A stretch of DNA of 64,000 nucleotides. It comes from Hoylesella pleuritidis JCM 14110 (lineage in GTDB: Bacteria; Bacteroidota; Bacteroidia; Bacteroidales; Bacteroidaceae). Under the pieces are notes generated by a model. That model did not search any database, was not told where the DNA came from, and was given only the letters and a program-made list of their open reading frames with translations. Position numbers and translations under genes: made by a program. How positions within the stretch are numbered: the first letter of the stretch is position 1; each line of letters begins with the position of its first letter. The DNA lies in assembly GCF_000613725.1 (NCBI RefSeq), contig NZ_BAJN01000007.1, positions 62,001 through 126,000 of the forward strand. Reading direction: 5' to 3'. Positions 26,960 to 34,833 of this stretch are shown piece after piece.

Positions 26960-27574
26960 TCAAATCTCCAATAATCTTTTCCATCCCCCGATGCCGAACT
27001 TCACATAGTCGGCTATCAGTTTATCAATTTCCGATTCGGTTATATCCGAACCTGTAGCAATCTCTTTCAACACTGAGATCCACAAACTGCAAAGAACCTG
27101 AATGAAGTGAGGCGAGATATCGTCATTGATATGTGGATATTTCTTTTTCATTATTCGGATGTATTGGAAACCTGTTTCTCTCATCCGTTGTGTGAAAATA
27201 CCAAGAAAATTTTGCAGCGAAGTGCCTGCCGTTTCGGTCATAAGGAGCCGTAACTCATCGCGATAGGGCTTCATCAAAGCATCTACCTGACCTTTCATCA
27301 GGTCGAAATAACGGTCGTATTCGAAGAGATCAGTCGTGAGATAAGTCTGACTTCGGTTCTGCATCAGATAATCTTCAAAGATCTGTAAGAGTGGAGCAAG
27401 CACGTGTTTCAGCAAGTCATCCTTGCTCTTAAAGTAGTTATAGATATTTCCTACGGCTACTCCCGACAATCGAGAAATGGTTCGTATAGAAGTGTTTTTT
27501 ACTCCGTGACGGATAAATTCGTCGCGAGCCACCGAGAGAATCAGTGTACGAATGTCGGCCTTTTGTGTCTGCAT
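26960..27574 (-). CDS. TetR/AcrR family transcriptional regulator
   Basis: About 204 residues from the ATG at 27574 (MQTQKADIR). The N-terminal helix-turn-helix is typical of TetR (ILSVARDEFIRHGVKNTSIR, then RLSGVAVGNIYNYFKSKDDL); the C-terminal two thirds form the ligand/dimer domain and are not diagnostic. An in-frame extension to 27655 lacks family similarity, so I reject it. It is 82 bp downstream of the DUF4374 lipoprotein gene on the same strand and may control the TonB-receptor operon; the effector is unknown. Confidence 0.85.
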   Translation of the reverse strand: MQTQKADIRTLILSVARDEFIRHGVKNTSIRTISRLSGVAVGNIYNYFKSKDDLLKHVLAPLLQIFEDYLMQNRSQTYLTTDLFEYDRYFDLMKGQVDALMKPYRDELRLLMTETAGTSLQNFLGIFTQRMRETGFQYIRIMKKKYPHINDDISPHFIQVLCSLWISVLKEIATGSDITESEIDKLIADYVKFGIGGWKRLLEI

Positions 27575-27655
27575 TGTTTGTAATGGATATCTATTTCCCG
27601 TCAAAGCAATGCCGTCTCGGCGTGAGACGACACTGCAATGAGGGAGTAAGTTCAC

Positions 27656-28900
27656 TTATTCCGCAAAGCTATGGAAGGCTCCTGGATTGCCTTGCACCGT
27701 GAAAACAGGACCTTTCACTTCTTTGGTTACGGGATTATACGTATAAAATCCGCTGGCTTTCTTATTGGCACTACCGAATACAATGAGGTTCTTGTGCTTG
27801 CCGATGGCGATTCCTTGCGGATTGGAAAGCTCCATATTGTCGATCTTCTGCATCGTTTTGGCACGCAGATCGATAATGGCCGGGAAACAGGTTATGCTCA
27901 AGTAAGGATTCGTCGCACCGTCGGGAGCCAGCTTGCTTGCATTGAGATAGGCATAGAGTTTGCCCTCGCCGGCATAGCAAGTGGCTGCAATGTATTCAGC
28001 ATTGGTCACAGAGAGTCCTGCAACAGGTGTCTTATCAAGACGGATACAGTAGTCGGGATCGATTTCTTCGGCACCGTTTTTAATGCGCACTATACCGCAA
28101 GGGTATTGCGGAAGGAAGCCGAACGCACCCATACAAACGAAATATATATCACCATTTTCATCTTTGAAGATGGTGTTCGGGTCTATCGGGCGGGTCGCAA
28201 CACTCAAACCGAGAGTCTTGTTAACGATATGCTTCTTCAAGATATCGGTCTTGGTGTCGATCATTGCCACAGAAACCGTAGGCTCGGTAGGCATCCATTG
28301 CGCATTGAACTGAGACAGACCAACATAGAGATAACCATCGCGAATAATCATACTTGCAGGTGCTACCTTGGCGTTGGGCAAACTGAGACTATTCAAATCG
28401 ATATTTTTGAGCTTGGTCATCGTGGTGGGATTGAAGACCATCACAGTGCCAAGATTCTGAAAACTCACATAAGCCTTTTCGCTGTTGAGTTCTACAACGT
28501 TGCAGGCAGCGGCTCCGGCGGGAATCGAGAGCACGCCTCTGCGCACGAGTTTACCTGCTGCATCGATGTTGTAACATACGATTTCAGCCTTCGTATTACC
28601 CATATAGTCGGGCAGTGCATAAATGTTTCCACTGTCCATAATCATCGGCATTGTACCGAAACCGCTTGGAATGGCATTCTTGTTGTCATAACTTCCAGAT
28701 GTCATCTCAGGCAAAGCCTGCAAGTAACAGCGGCCTGTGTTACCCTCGGGGTTGGTGAGCGCCGTAGAGAACAAAATGCCTTTGAAAGTCGTTACACCCG
28801 GATTGGGGGTAGGATTGGGTGTCGGATCATCGCTATTGCCACACGAAGCAGCCAGTGTCAACATAGCACCGGCGAAAAGAAAATGTTTGAATTTCATCAT
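27656..28900 (-). CDS. DUF4374 lipoprotein, XusB-like
   Basis: A 414-residue lipoprotein (lipobox LTLAASC, Cys20) with a short Pro/Thr/Asn linker (TPNPTPNPG) followed by a probable beta-propeller (repeated ...VSFQNLGTVMVF, GYLYVGLSQFN, GDIYFVCMGAFG). This matches DUF4374, whose characterised member XusB in Bacteroides thetaiotaomicron is a surface lipoprotein that binds enterobactin. The gene lies 20 bp after a TonB receptor, as xusB follows xusA. Siderophore or heme capture is therefore the best guess. A PepSY-type xusC partner is not adjacent; a TetR gene follows instead. Confidence 0.82.
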   Translation of the reverse strand: MMKFKHFLFAGAMLTLAASCGNSDDPTPNPTPNPGVTTFKGILFSTALTNPEGNTGRCYLQALPEMTSGSYDNKNAIPSGFGTMPMIMDSGNIYALPDYMGNTKAEIVCYNIDAAGKLVRRGVLSIPAGAAACNVVELNSEKAYVSFQNLGTVMVFNPTTMTKLKNIDLNSLSLPNAKVAPASMIIRDGYLYVGLSQFNAQWMPTEPTVSVAMIDTKTDILKKHIVNKTLGLSVATRPIDPNTIFKDENGDIYFVCMGAFGFLPQYPCGIVRIKNGAEEIDPDYCIRLDKTPVAGLSVTNAEYIAATCYAGEGKLYAYLNASKLAPDGATNPYLSITCFPAIIDLRAKTMQKIDNMELSNPQGIAIGKHKNLIVFGSANKKASGFYTYNPVTKEVKGPVFTVQGNPGAFHSFAE

Positions 28901-28920
28901 AGATAATTGTTATTAATGGA

Positions 28921-31290
28921 TTATTTGAATAAATATCTGACTGTGAAAGCAACCGAACGACCGGGCAACGGACGATTGAACTCCGACACAACACGGCGGT
29001 CGGCCAAGTTCTTTAACCTGAAAGTGAGTGTCCAGCGGTCGTTCGCGAAACTGTGCTCTACGGCTGCATCCATTGTGAATGATGTAGGAATCTTGCGATC
29101 TTGATAGCTGCTCACCTCGAAATCATAGTAATACTGATGCACGTAAGAGGCATCGAAGAGCACACGTGTGTTCTGTCCGCGACCACCGAAGAGGTTTTCC
29201 TGATGATATTCGGCCCCGAAGTTGGCCAGCAAATACGGCACATTGGGTATTCGTTTGCCCTTAGTAGGATTCTCTACATCGGTTCCCGGGGTAAACTTTC
29301 GTGTGTCGCGCAGGTCTTGGTAAGTGCCATTGGCATAGAGATAAAGCACGGGCAGGACGTCGCTTTTGGCTTCTAATTCGACGCCCATCGTGCGAACGCT
29401 GCCGAAATTACGATAACGCGCCATCGTAGGAATCACATCTTGTGTGAAGCGAACCATATCGTGAAGGGTGTTATAGAATGTATTGAGTTCGAGTTCGACG
29501 ATTCCCCCATCGGCCTTTTGCCTGTGGTAAAGGGCTCCGAGATTGACTCCCGTAGTGCGTTCGGGCTTCAAACCAAGCGAAGGAAGTATAGAATAGCCAT
29601 TGCCTATCAGTTCTTCGCTCGTGGGTATGCGTACTTCTGAGTTGAACGAGGCTTTAATCATCCAGTCGGGTGTAATTCGATAGCGCATCGCATTGCTGAA
29701 ACCGAAGTAGTTTTTAGATGTTTTCACCCGATCGGGTTCACGTATCGAGTAAATGGAAATGCTCTTAGAGTTCGACGAATAATAGAAATCTTTCAACGTG
29801 AAAGCATTTTGAAACTTCCCATCTAACAGTGTGAGATCATATGAAAAGCCCGTAGTGAGGTTGCGCACACGGCTGGGGAAATTGGCACCAAAGCCCAACG
29901 CCTTATCCATCAGTTCGTCTTTGGGATGCAGATAGGTACCGGCGGCATAGACATTAAGGTTAAGTGCGTGATGAATATCAATGGTATAGCCTAAGTTGAG
30001 TTTAACAGACGCATCGTGAGAGCGGTTTTTTCCATCCGATGGATAGCTGTTTTGCTCACCTCCCAAGGGTGAAACGGGCGGCAGTTTGTTACCGTCCCAA
30101 TCATAGCGTTGCATCGCCCGGTCGTTCAGTCCGTATCTACCTAACATATAAGCCACATCCATATCCAAATCGAGACCATCCAAGAAGAAGTTTTGTCGTT
30201 TGAGTTTCAGACTCGTGACAAGGCTTGTCGAGTGATTGAAAGCCTCTCGGACATCCATATCAATGCCTTGAATCTCCTGGCGAGTATGCATCAATATCAA
30301 CTCCCATTTCAGTTCGTCGAACCACCATTTGGTTGCTTTGAGCGACATTCCGCCAATCATCTTCCTGAAATTGTCGTGATTGCGGCGCACGATTCGTCCG
30401 CCGAGGTTCTCTAATTTCATTCGATAGTCGTTGTCGGAGTATGTGAGTATGCCCCCCACTCCGAACTGCAAGCCCGACCGATGGTCTGTTCTTTTGAGCA
30501 CAGTAGTGAGCTGATGCGAGTTGAAAGAGCCGATGGTATAAGACACATCGAGGTAAACGGGCGGATATTCTTTCGTTACCACGTTGACAGCTCCGCCTAA
30601 TGCCGATCCGCCAAACTTGTAAGGAACAATTCCTTTATAAACTTCGATACGCTCAATCATATTCGTTGGGATGTCGTTCAGCGCCACAAAGTTGCCCAGT
30701 TGACCCATAGGCGTTTCATCGATAAACATTCCCATCCGTTTGCCTTCAAGTCCGCGGACCGATATTCGAGATGAACTCCCGATGCCACCGGTGTTTCTTA
30801 CCGTCACGCCAACGGTTCGGGCGAGTACGTCATTGATGTTGGATGCGGTGCCTTGGAGCTGTCGTTGCGAGATGACCGATACCGGCATAGCCGACTCTCG
30901 CAGCATTCGGGCCTCACTGCGAGCCGTAATCTGCACCTCGTCTAAGGTGTGGGCATCGGCAGATAAGGCAACATTGCAGACAGTACTGTCGGCAGATGAG
31001 AGGCGCACTGTTATCTCGCGGTCGTGATACCCCAAATAACTGAACCGCAATGTCACCTTATTAGATAATGGTACCGACAGCCGGTAATGTCCCGAGACAT
31101 CGGTAACGGAACCTTCGGTTGTGCCTGCAACCGTGACCGAAGCACCTATCAGTACCTCTCGACTCTGCTTATCAGTAACGAGACCACATACTTTCATCGT
31201 GCGGATTTGGGCTTGAGAAACGAATGAAAAACACAACAAAAGAACAACTGTGAACAGCATTCGATAACAGAATGGTCGTTGTTTCTTCAT
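28921..31290 (-). CDS. TonB-dependent receptor, XusA-like iron-uptake type
   Basis: A 789-residue receptor from the ATG at 31290 (MKKQRPFCYRMLFTVVLLLC signal peptide). Domains in order: signal peptide, carboxypeptidase-regulatory-like domain (about 34-110, VCGLVTDKQSREVLIGASVT), plug (LDEVQITARSEARMLRES, GIGSSSRISVRGLEGKRMGM, IERIEVYKGIVPYKFGGSAL) and a 22-strand-type barrel ending VAFTVRYLFK. The plug resembles siderophore/heme receptors rather than SusC. The downstream DUF4374 lipoprotein supports a xenosiderophore or heme role. A longer form from the GTG at 31470 is open but runs through a hairpin-containing leader, so I reject it. Confidence 0.88.
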   Translation of the reverse strand: MKKQRPFCYRMLFTVVLLLCFSFVSQAQIRTMKVCGLVTDKQSREVLIGASVTVAGTTEGSVTDVSGHYRLSVPLSNKVTLRFSYLGYHDREITVRLSSADSTVCNVALSADAHTLDEVQITARSEARMLRESAMPVSVISQRQLQGTASNINDVLARTVGVTVRNTGGIGSSSRISVRGLEGKRMGMFIDETPMGQLGNFVALNDIPTNMIERIEVYKGIVPYKFGGSALGGAVNVVTKEYPPVYLDVSYTIGSFNSHQLTTVLKRTDHRSGLQFGVGGILTYSDNDYRMKLENLGGRIVRRNHDNFRKMIGGMSLKATKWWFDELKWELILMHTRQEIQGIDMDVREAFNHSTSLVTSLKLKRQNFFLDGLDLDMDVAYMLGRYGLNDRAMQRYDWDGNKLPPVSPLGGEQNSYPSDGKNRSHDASVKLNLGYTIDIHHALNLNVYAAGTYLHPKDELMDKALGFGANFPSRVRNLTTGFSYDLTLLDGKFQNAFTLKDFYYSSNSKSISIYSIREPDRVKTSKNYFGFSNAMRYRITPDWMIKASFNSEVRIPTSEELIGNGYSILPSLGLKPERTTGVNLGALYHRQKADGGIVELELNTFYNTLHDMVRFTQDVIPTMARYRNFGSVRTMGVELEAKSDVLPVLYLYANGTYQDLRDTRKFTPGTDVENPTKGKRIPNVPYLLANFGAEYHQENLFGGRGQNTRVLFDASYVHQYYYDFEVSSYQDRKIPTSFTMDAAVEHSFANDRWTLTFRLKNLADRRVVSEFNRPLPGRSVAFTVRYLFK

Positions 31291-31372
31291 ACAAATGTAT
31301 GTGTACTGTTTTTCGAAAGCGGCAAACACCGCATTAAAAACGAACATATCTCGGTATCGTTCATAAAAGAAA

Positions 31373-31400
31373 TGCGCCATCTTTGTTGAAAGATGGCGCA
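31373..31400 (-). promoter_or_regulatory. Terminator-like hairpin in the leader of the TonB receptor
   Basis: A perfect 12-bp stem with a 4-base loop (TGCGCCATCTTT, loop, AAAGATGGCGCA), followed on the minus strand by ATTTCTTTT. It lies between the promoter at 31483-31490 and the start codon at 31290. An upstream small hairpin (CAGGG...CCCTG, 31416-31432) also lies in the leader. This looks like a transcription attenuator; no known riboswitch class is recognised. Confidence 0.55.
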
Positions 31401-31482
31401 CGGCGAATGAAATTTCAGGGCACGCTTCCCTGCATATCGTTATTATTTGCATTGTCTGTCGGTTGGTCACTAATTATGGTTA

Positions 31483-31490
31483 CAAAAGTA
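31483..31490 (-). promoter_or_regulatory. -7 element (TACTTTTG) of the TonB receptor operon
   Basis: The minus strand reads TACTTTTG. Transcription from near 31475 would give a leader of about 185 nt. Confidence 0.5.
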
Positions 31491-31539
31491 GAGAAAATCT
31501 ATCCACCCGACAATACCTAAAAGTAGGTATTCTGGAAAG

Positions 31540-31643
31540 CCGTTAAACACGTTGCAACTAACGGTTAAACGCACTGCGATTAACCGTTAATCGCACGCCA
31601 AGTAACAGTTAAACGCAAGGCAAGTAACAGTTAATTGCGACAG
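31540..31643 (+). repeat. Intergenic array of about five 22-bp units
   Basis: Successive units show TAACGGTTAAACGCACTG, GATTAACCGTTAATCGCACG, AAGTAACAGTTAAACGCAAG and AAGTAACAGTTAATTGCGAC, each with an AACnGTTAA core 22 bp from the next. This is the clearest copy of the dispersed family. Confidence 0.85.
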
Positions 31644-31855
31644 GGGGCAATAGCTTTCATTTAACATATTGGTTATAAGACGTTTACGGAAGACCGCCAA
31701 ACTCCAATTCATCTTATTTATTTCTCCACGACTCTGGCATCTGCCCTATTTCTGCTTTTTATATTACTGACACCGGACAAACGAATATTCTGTTATTAGG
31801 TAAATATCCCTTGCATCTTCGATCGGTTTTTGTACCGTATCCCGAAATAATTCGT

Positions 31856-31863
31856 TATATTTG
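31856..31863 (+). promoter_or_regulatory. -7 element (TATATTTG) for the dinD remnant and dnaG
   Basis: TATATTTG lies 27 bp before the ATG at 31891. A TTTG at 31829-31832 is a possible -33 with slightly long spacing. Because dnaG overlaps the remnant stop, this may now drive dnaG. Confidence 0.5.
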
Positions 31864-31890
31864 CACTCGTTATCATCTAAAACCGAGAAT

Positions 31891-32217
31891 ATGAAAAAAG
31901 AGGTTGTCATAGAGCTTTACAACGGTTTCGAAGCAGCTGCCGCAGAAGTAGGGGGAGTAGAGTGTTGGAGTACAAGAGAGTTATCTTCTCTCTTGGGTTA
32001 TTCACAATGGAGAAACTTTGTCAAGGTGATTGACAAAGCGAAAGAGGCGTGCCGAAATGCCGGAAATTCATTGGCTGATCATTTTGCTGACGTCAGCAAA
32101 ATGGTATCTCTTGGCTCGGGATTAGAAAGAGAAGTAGAAGATATCTTGCTAACTCGCTATGCTTGCTATCTCGTTGCACAAAACGGAGACCCGCGAAAAG
32201 TAGAAATAAGAAGATGA
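31891..32217 (+). pseudogene. Truncated DinD-like protein (N-terminal fragment)
   Basis: The 108-residue product matches the N-terminus of DNA-damage-inducible protein [53 protein letters not shown] and [17 protein letters not shown]. Full DinD proteins are about 280 residues; here the frame stops just after the conserved GDPRK motif, and the TGA overlaps the dnaG start (ATGATAG). No continuation exists in other frames because dnaG begins at once, so it is a true truncation rather than a frameshift. It may survive as a short leader gene that couples translation to dnaG. A perfect 24-bp palindrome centred on TGACGTCA lies at 32080-32103. Confidence 0.75.
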
Positions 32218-34195
32218 TAGACAGAGAAACGGCTGAGAAAATCAAAGATGCTGCCAACATTGTAGACGTTGTCGGCGAGTTTGTTACATTGCATAAGAGC
32301 GGTGCCAATTATAAAGGGCTGTGCCCGTTTCATAATGAAAAGACACCATCTTTCTACGTCTCGCCCGCCCGTGGTACGTGTCACTGCTTCGGATGCGGCC
32401 GTGGCGGCAATGCCGTGGGCTTCATTATGGAGCACGAACAGATGACTTATCCCGAGGCATTGCGCTGGCTTGCCAATAAATATCATATCGAAATACACGA
32501 GCGCGAACTGACAGACGCTGAGCGACAAGAGCAGAGCGAGCGCGAGAGTATGTTCATCGTGAACGACTGGGCGGCACAATACTTTCAGGATTTGCTACAC
32601 AACAGCACTGACGGAGCAACTTATGGACTGGCTTATTTTCGGTCGCGCGGCTTCAGAGACGATATTATTCAGAAGTTTCAATTAGGCTACGACCTTACCG
32701 ATCGGGCTGCTTTAGCCCGCACGGCAATCAGCAAAGGTTATCGTGAAGAGTTTCTTTTGAAAACCGGCATTTGCTATAAGACCGAGCAAGGTGACCTTAT
32801 TGATCGTTACGCCGGGCGCGTAATGTTTCCCTGGATTGGTGTAAACGGCAAGGTAGTAGGCTTCGGCGGCCGACTGCTCGATGCCCGGACGAAAGGCGTT
32901 AACCAAAAATACGTCAACTCACCAGAATCTGAAATCTATCACAAGGACCACGAGTTGTATGGCATCTTTCAAGCAAAGAAGGCCGTTGCAAAGGAAAATC
33001 GCGTGTATTTAGTAGAGGGTTACACCGACGTTATATCTATGCACCAATGCGGAATAGAGAATGTCGTGGCCAATTCGGGTACTGCACTCAGCGTACATCA
33101 AATTCACACGCTCCACCGTTTCACGTCGAATATCACGTTGTTGTACGATGGTGATGCTGCCGGAATTCACGCAGCACTACGCGGAACGGATATGTTACTG
33201 GCCGAAGGAATGAATATCAAGGTGCTGCTTTTGCCCGACGGCGACGATCCAGACAGCTTTGCACGCAAGCATACAGCGCTGATTTCCGCGCGTATATCGA
33301 TGAACACCAAACCGATTTTATCCAGTTTAAAATCGGATTAATGCTCGATGGGGTGACCGATCCCGTCAAGCGGTCGGAAGCAATCGGCTCAATCGTCACA
33401 AGTATTTCGGTCATTCCCGATCAGATTCTACGTGACACGTATCTTCACGAATGCGTTCAACGTCTCGGAATAAACGAGGCTACGCTCATCAATGAGATGA
33501 ATAAGCGCATCATTGAGAGACGCGAACAGCAGGCACGAGAAACTCGTCGAGAAGAAGAACGTGCCCAATCGGCGGCCGCATCGCCTGTTCAGACGATACC
33601 GACTACGGTCAGCCAACAGACCAGCGAGGTAGAAACAATGCTTATCCAGCTGGTGATTCGGCACGGGGAAAAGACTATCTTCGAGAATGTTGAAGACGAA
33701 TCGGGGCAGATTTGCAATCTTTCCGTAGCACAATATGTGCAGTATAATCTCACAGCCGATAATCTTTCGTTCCGCAACGAAATGTTCAACCGTATCCTGA
33801 CCGAAGCTGTCGAGCACAACGCCGATGCCGATTTCAAGGCCGAAACTTACTTCATTCATCACGCGGATATTACAATCAGTCGCTTTGCTACGGACATCAG
33901 CGTCGATAAATACCAGTTGATTCTGCCCCAAAAAGTACCCGACGGACCGCAGGCAGAAGAAGATCTACGTATCGCTCGAATCAATGCAATGGAGACTTTA
34001 CGCCAACAAACGCTGCATCTGATTCTCGATTTCAGGATGGATTACGTAGAGCGACATCTCAAAGAGTTGCAAAATAAGATTGCCCAAGCAACCGATCGAC
34101 CCGAAGAGATGATGACTTTGATGGCGGAATACAAGGATATGCAGCAGATTCGCAATGCATTGGCTAAGAAGTTGGGCAATGACATCATTGCCTGA
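32214..34195 (+). CDS. dnaG: DNA primase DnaG, reading frame interrupted by one apparent missing base
   Basis: Primase that makes RNA primers at the replication fork. From the ATG at 32214 it shows the CHC2 zinc finger ([25 protein letters not shown]), the catalytic core ([20 protein letters not shown]) and Toprim motifs ([43 protein letters not shown]). After KHT the frame derails and stops at 33341, while the adjacent frame reads [20 protein letters not shown] into the C-terminal part that ends at 34195. One missing base near 33272-33280 (AGCGCT expected to begin one base earlier) explains it; repaired length is 660 residues, normal. As dnaG is essential, sequence error is the likely cause. 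An in-frame extension upstream of 32214 is just the dinD overlap. Confidence 0.9.
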
Positions 34196-34246
34196 AACCT
34201 CTGTCAAGCTCCCCCAAAGGGAAAAATGTCTCGTAGCTAAATACAG

Positions 34247-34282
34247 AATCGCCCTTTCTTTCAAATGAAAGAAAGGGCGATT
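34247..34282. terminator. Bidirectional terminator between dnaG and nrdG
   Basis: A perfect 16-bp stem (AATCGCCCTTTCTTTC and its complement) with a 4-base AAAT loop lies between the convergent dnaG and nrdG genes. It is flanked by short T and A tracts for both directions. Confidence 0.85.
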
Positions 34283-34302
34283 TGACTGTACTTATTCAAT
34301 CA

Positions 34303-34833
34303 TTAAGCCGTCGTGCGGAGATAACTTCCTTCTCCTTGAAGACGCGTCGGGGATAAACGGATGACCTTTCCATCTCTTAACGATGCCTGAACATCGATCA
34401 ATCGTTGGTTGGAACTACCTCGGAAAACGAGCGATTCGTCACGAAGTGACTTGATAAAAGGACCGTCTACCAAGACATCCAACAGTTCTAAAAGTGCTCG
34501 TTGAGTCTTTTGACGTACGAGATACTCAAATGTGAAGCCCGTGAAACACCATATTGTCTTGTGCGTTTCGCGGCGAATAGCCCGCGCAAGTTCGGTAAAT
34601 CCTTCAGCTTGAAACATCGGGTCGCCGCCGCTGAAGGTGACATTGGCAAACGGATCGGCCGTAATTACACGCATAATATCAGCTGTCGACATCATCGTTC
34701 CGTTGCGAATGTCCCACGACTGCGGGTTATGGCAGCCCGGACAAGCATTCGGACAGCCTGCACAATACACCGATGTACGGAACCCCGGACCATCGACCAT
34801 TGTGTCTTCTACAATGTCGAGCACAGAAATCAT
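34303..34833 (-). CDS. nrdG: Anaerobic ribonucleoside-triphosphate reductase activating protein
   Basis: A 176-residue radical SAM enzyme. The CxxxCxxC cluster motif is at Cys27, Cys31 and Cys34 (CPNACPGC), and TFSGGDPMFQAE fits the SAM-binding GGEP-type loop. It reduces SAM to put a glycyl radical on NrdD under anaerobiosis. The start overlaps the NrdD stop by four bases, so translation is probably coupled. Confidence 0.95.
   Translation of the reverse strand: MISVLDIVEDTMVDGPGFRTSVYCAGCPNACPGCHNPQSWDIRNGTMMSTADIMRVITADPFANVTFSGGDPMFQAEGFTELARAIRRETHKTIWCFTGFTFEYLVRQKTQRALLELLDVLVDGPFIKSLRDESLVFRGSSNQRLIDVQASLRDGKVIRLSPTRLQGEGSYLRTTA

Larger units (their letters stand above)
31291..31855. 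other. Intergenic region: receptor leader, 22-bp repeats
   Basis: The 565-bp stretch holds the leader and promoter of the TonB receptor (31291-31490), the longest 22-bp-unit array (31540-31643) and AT-rich sequence before the dinD remnant. No additional gene is seen. Confidence 0.6.

Noticed and set aside
27575..27655. N-terminal extension of the TetR regulator
   Set aside because: TetR proteins begin shortly before the first helix; the extra 27 residues have no family similarity.
27671..28906. 411-codon plus-strand frame opposite the DUF4374 gene
   Set aside because: Antisense shadow; the minus-strand protein has a lipobox, signal peptide and family match.
31291..31470. Longer N-terminus of the TonB receptor from a GTG at 31470
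   Set aside because: It would run through a terminator-like hairpin and place 60 unrelated residues before a perfect signal peptide.
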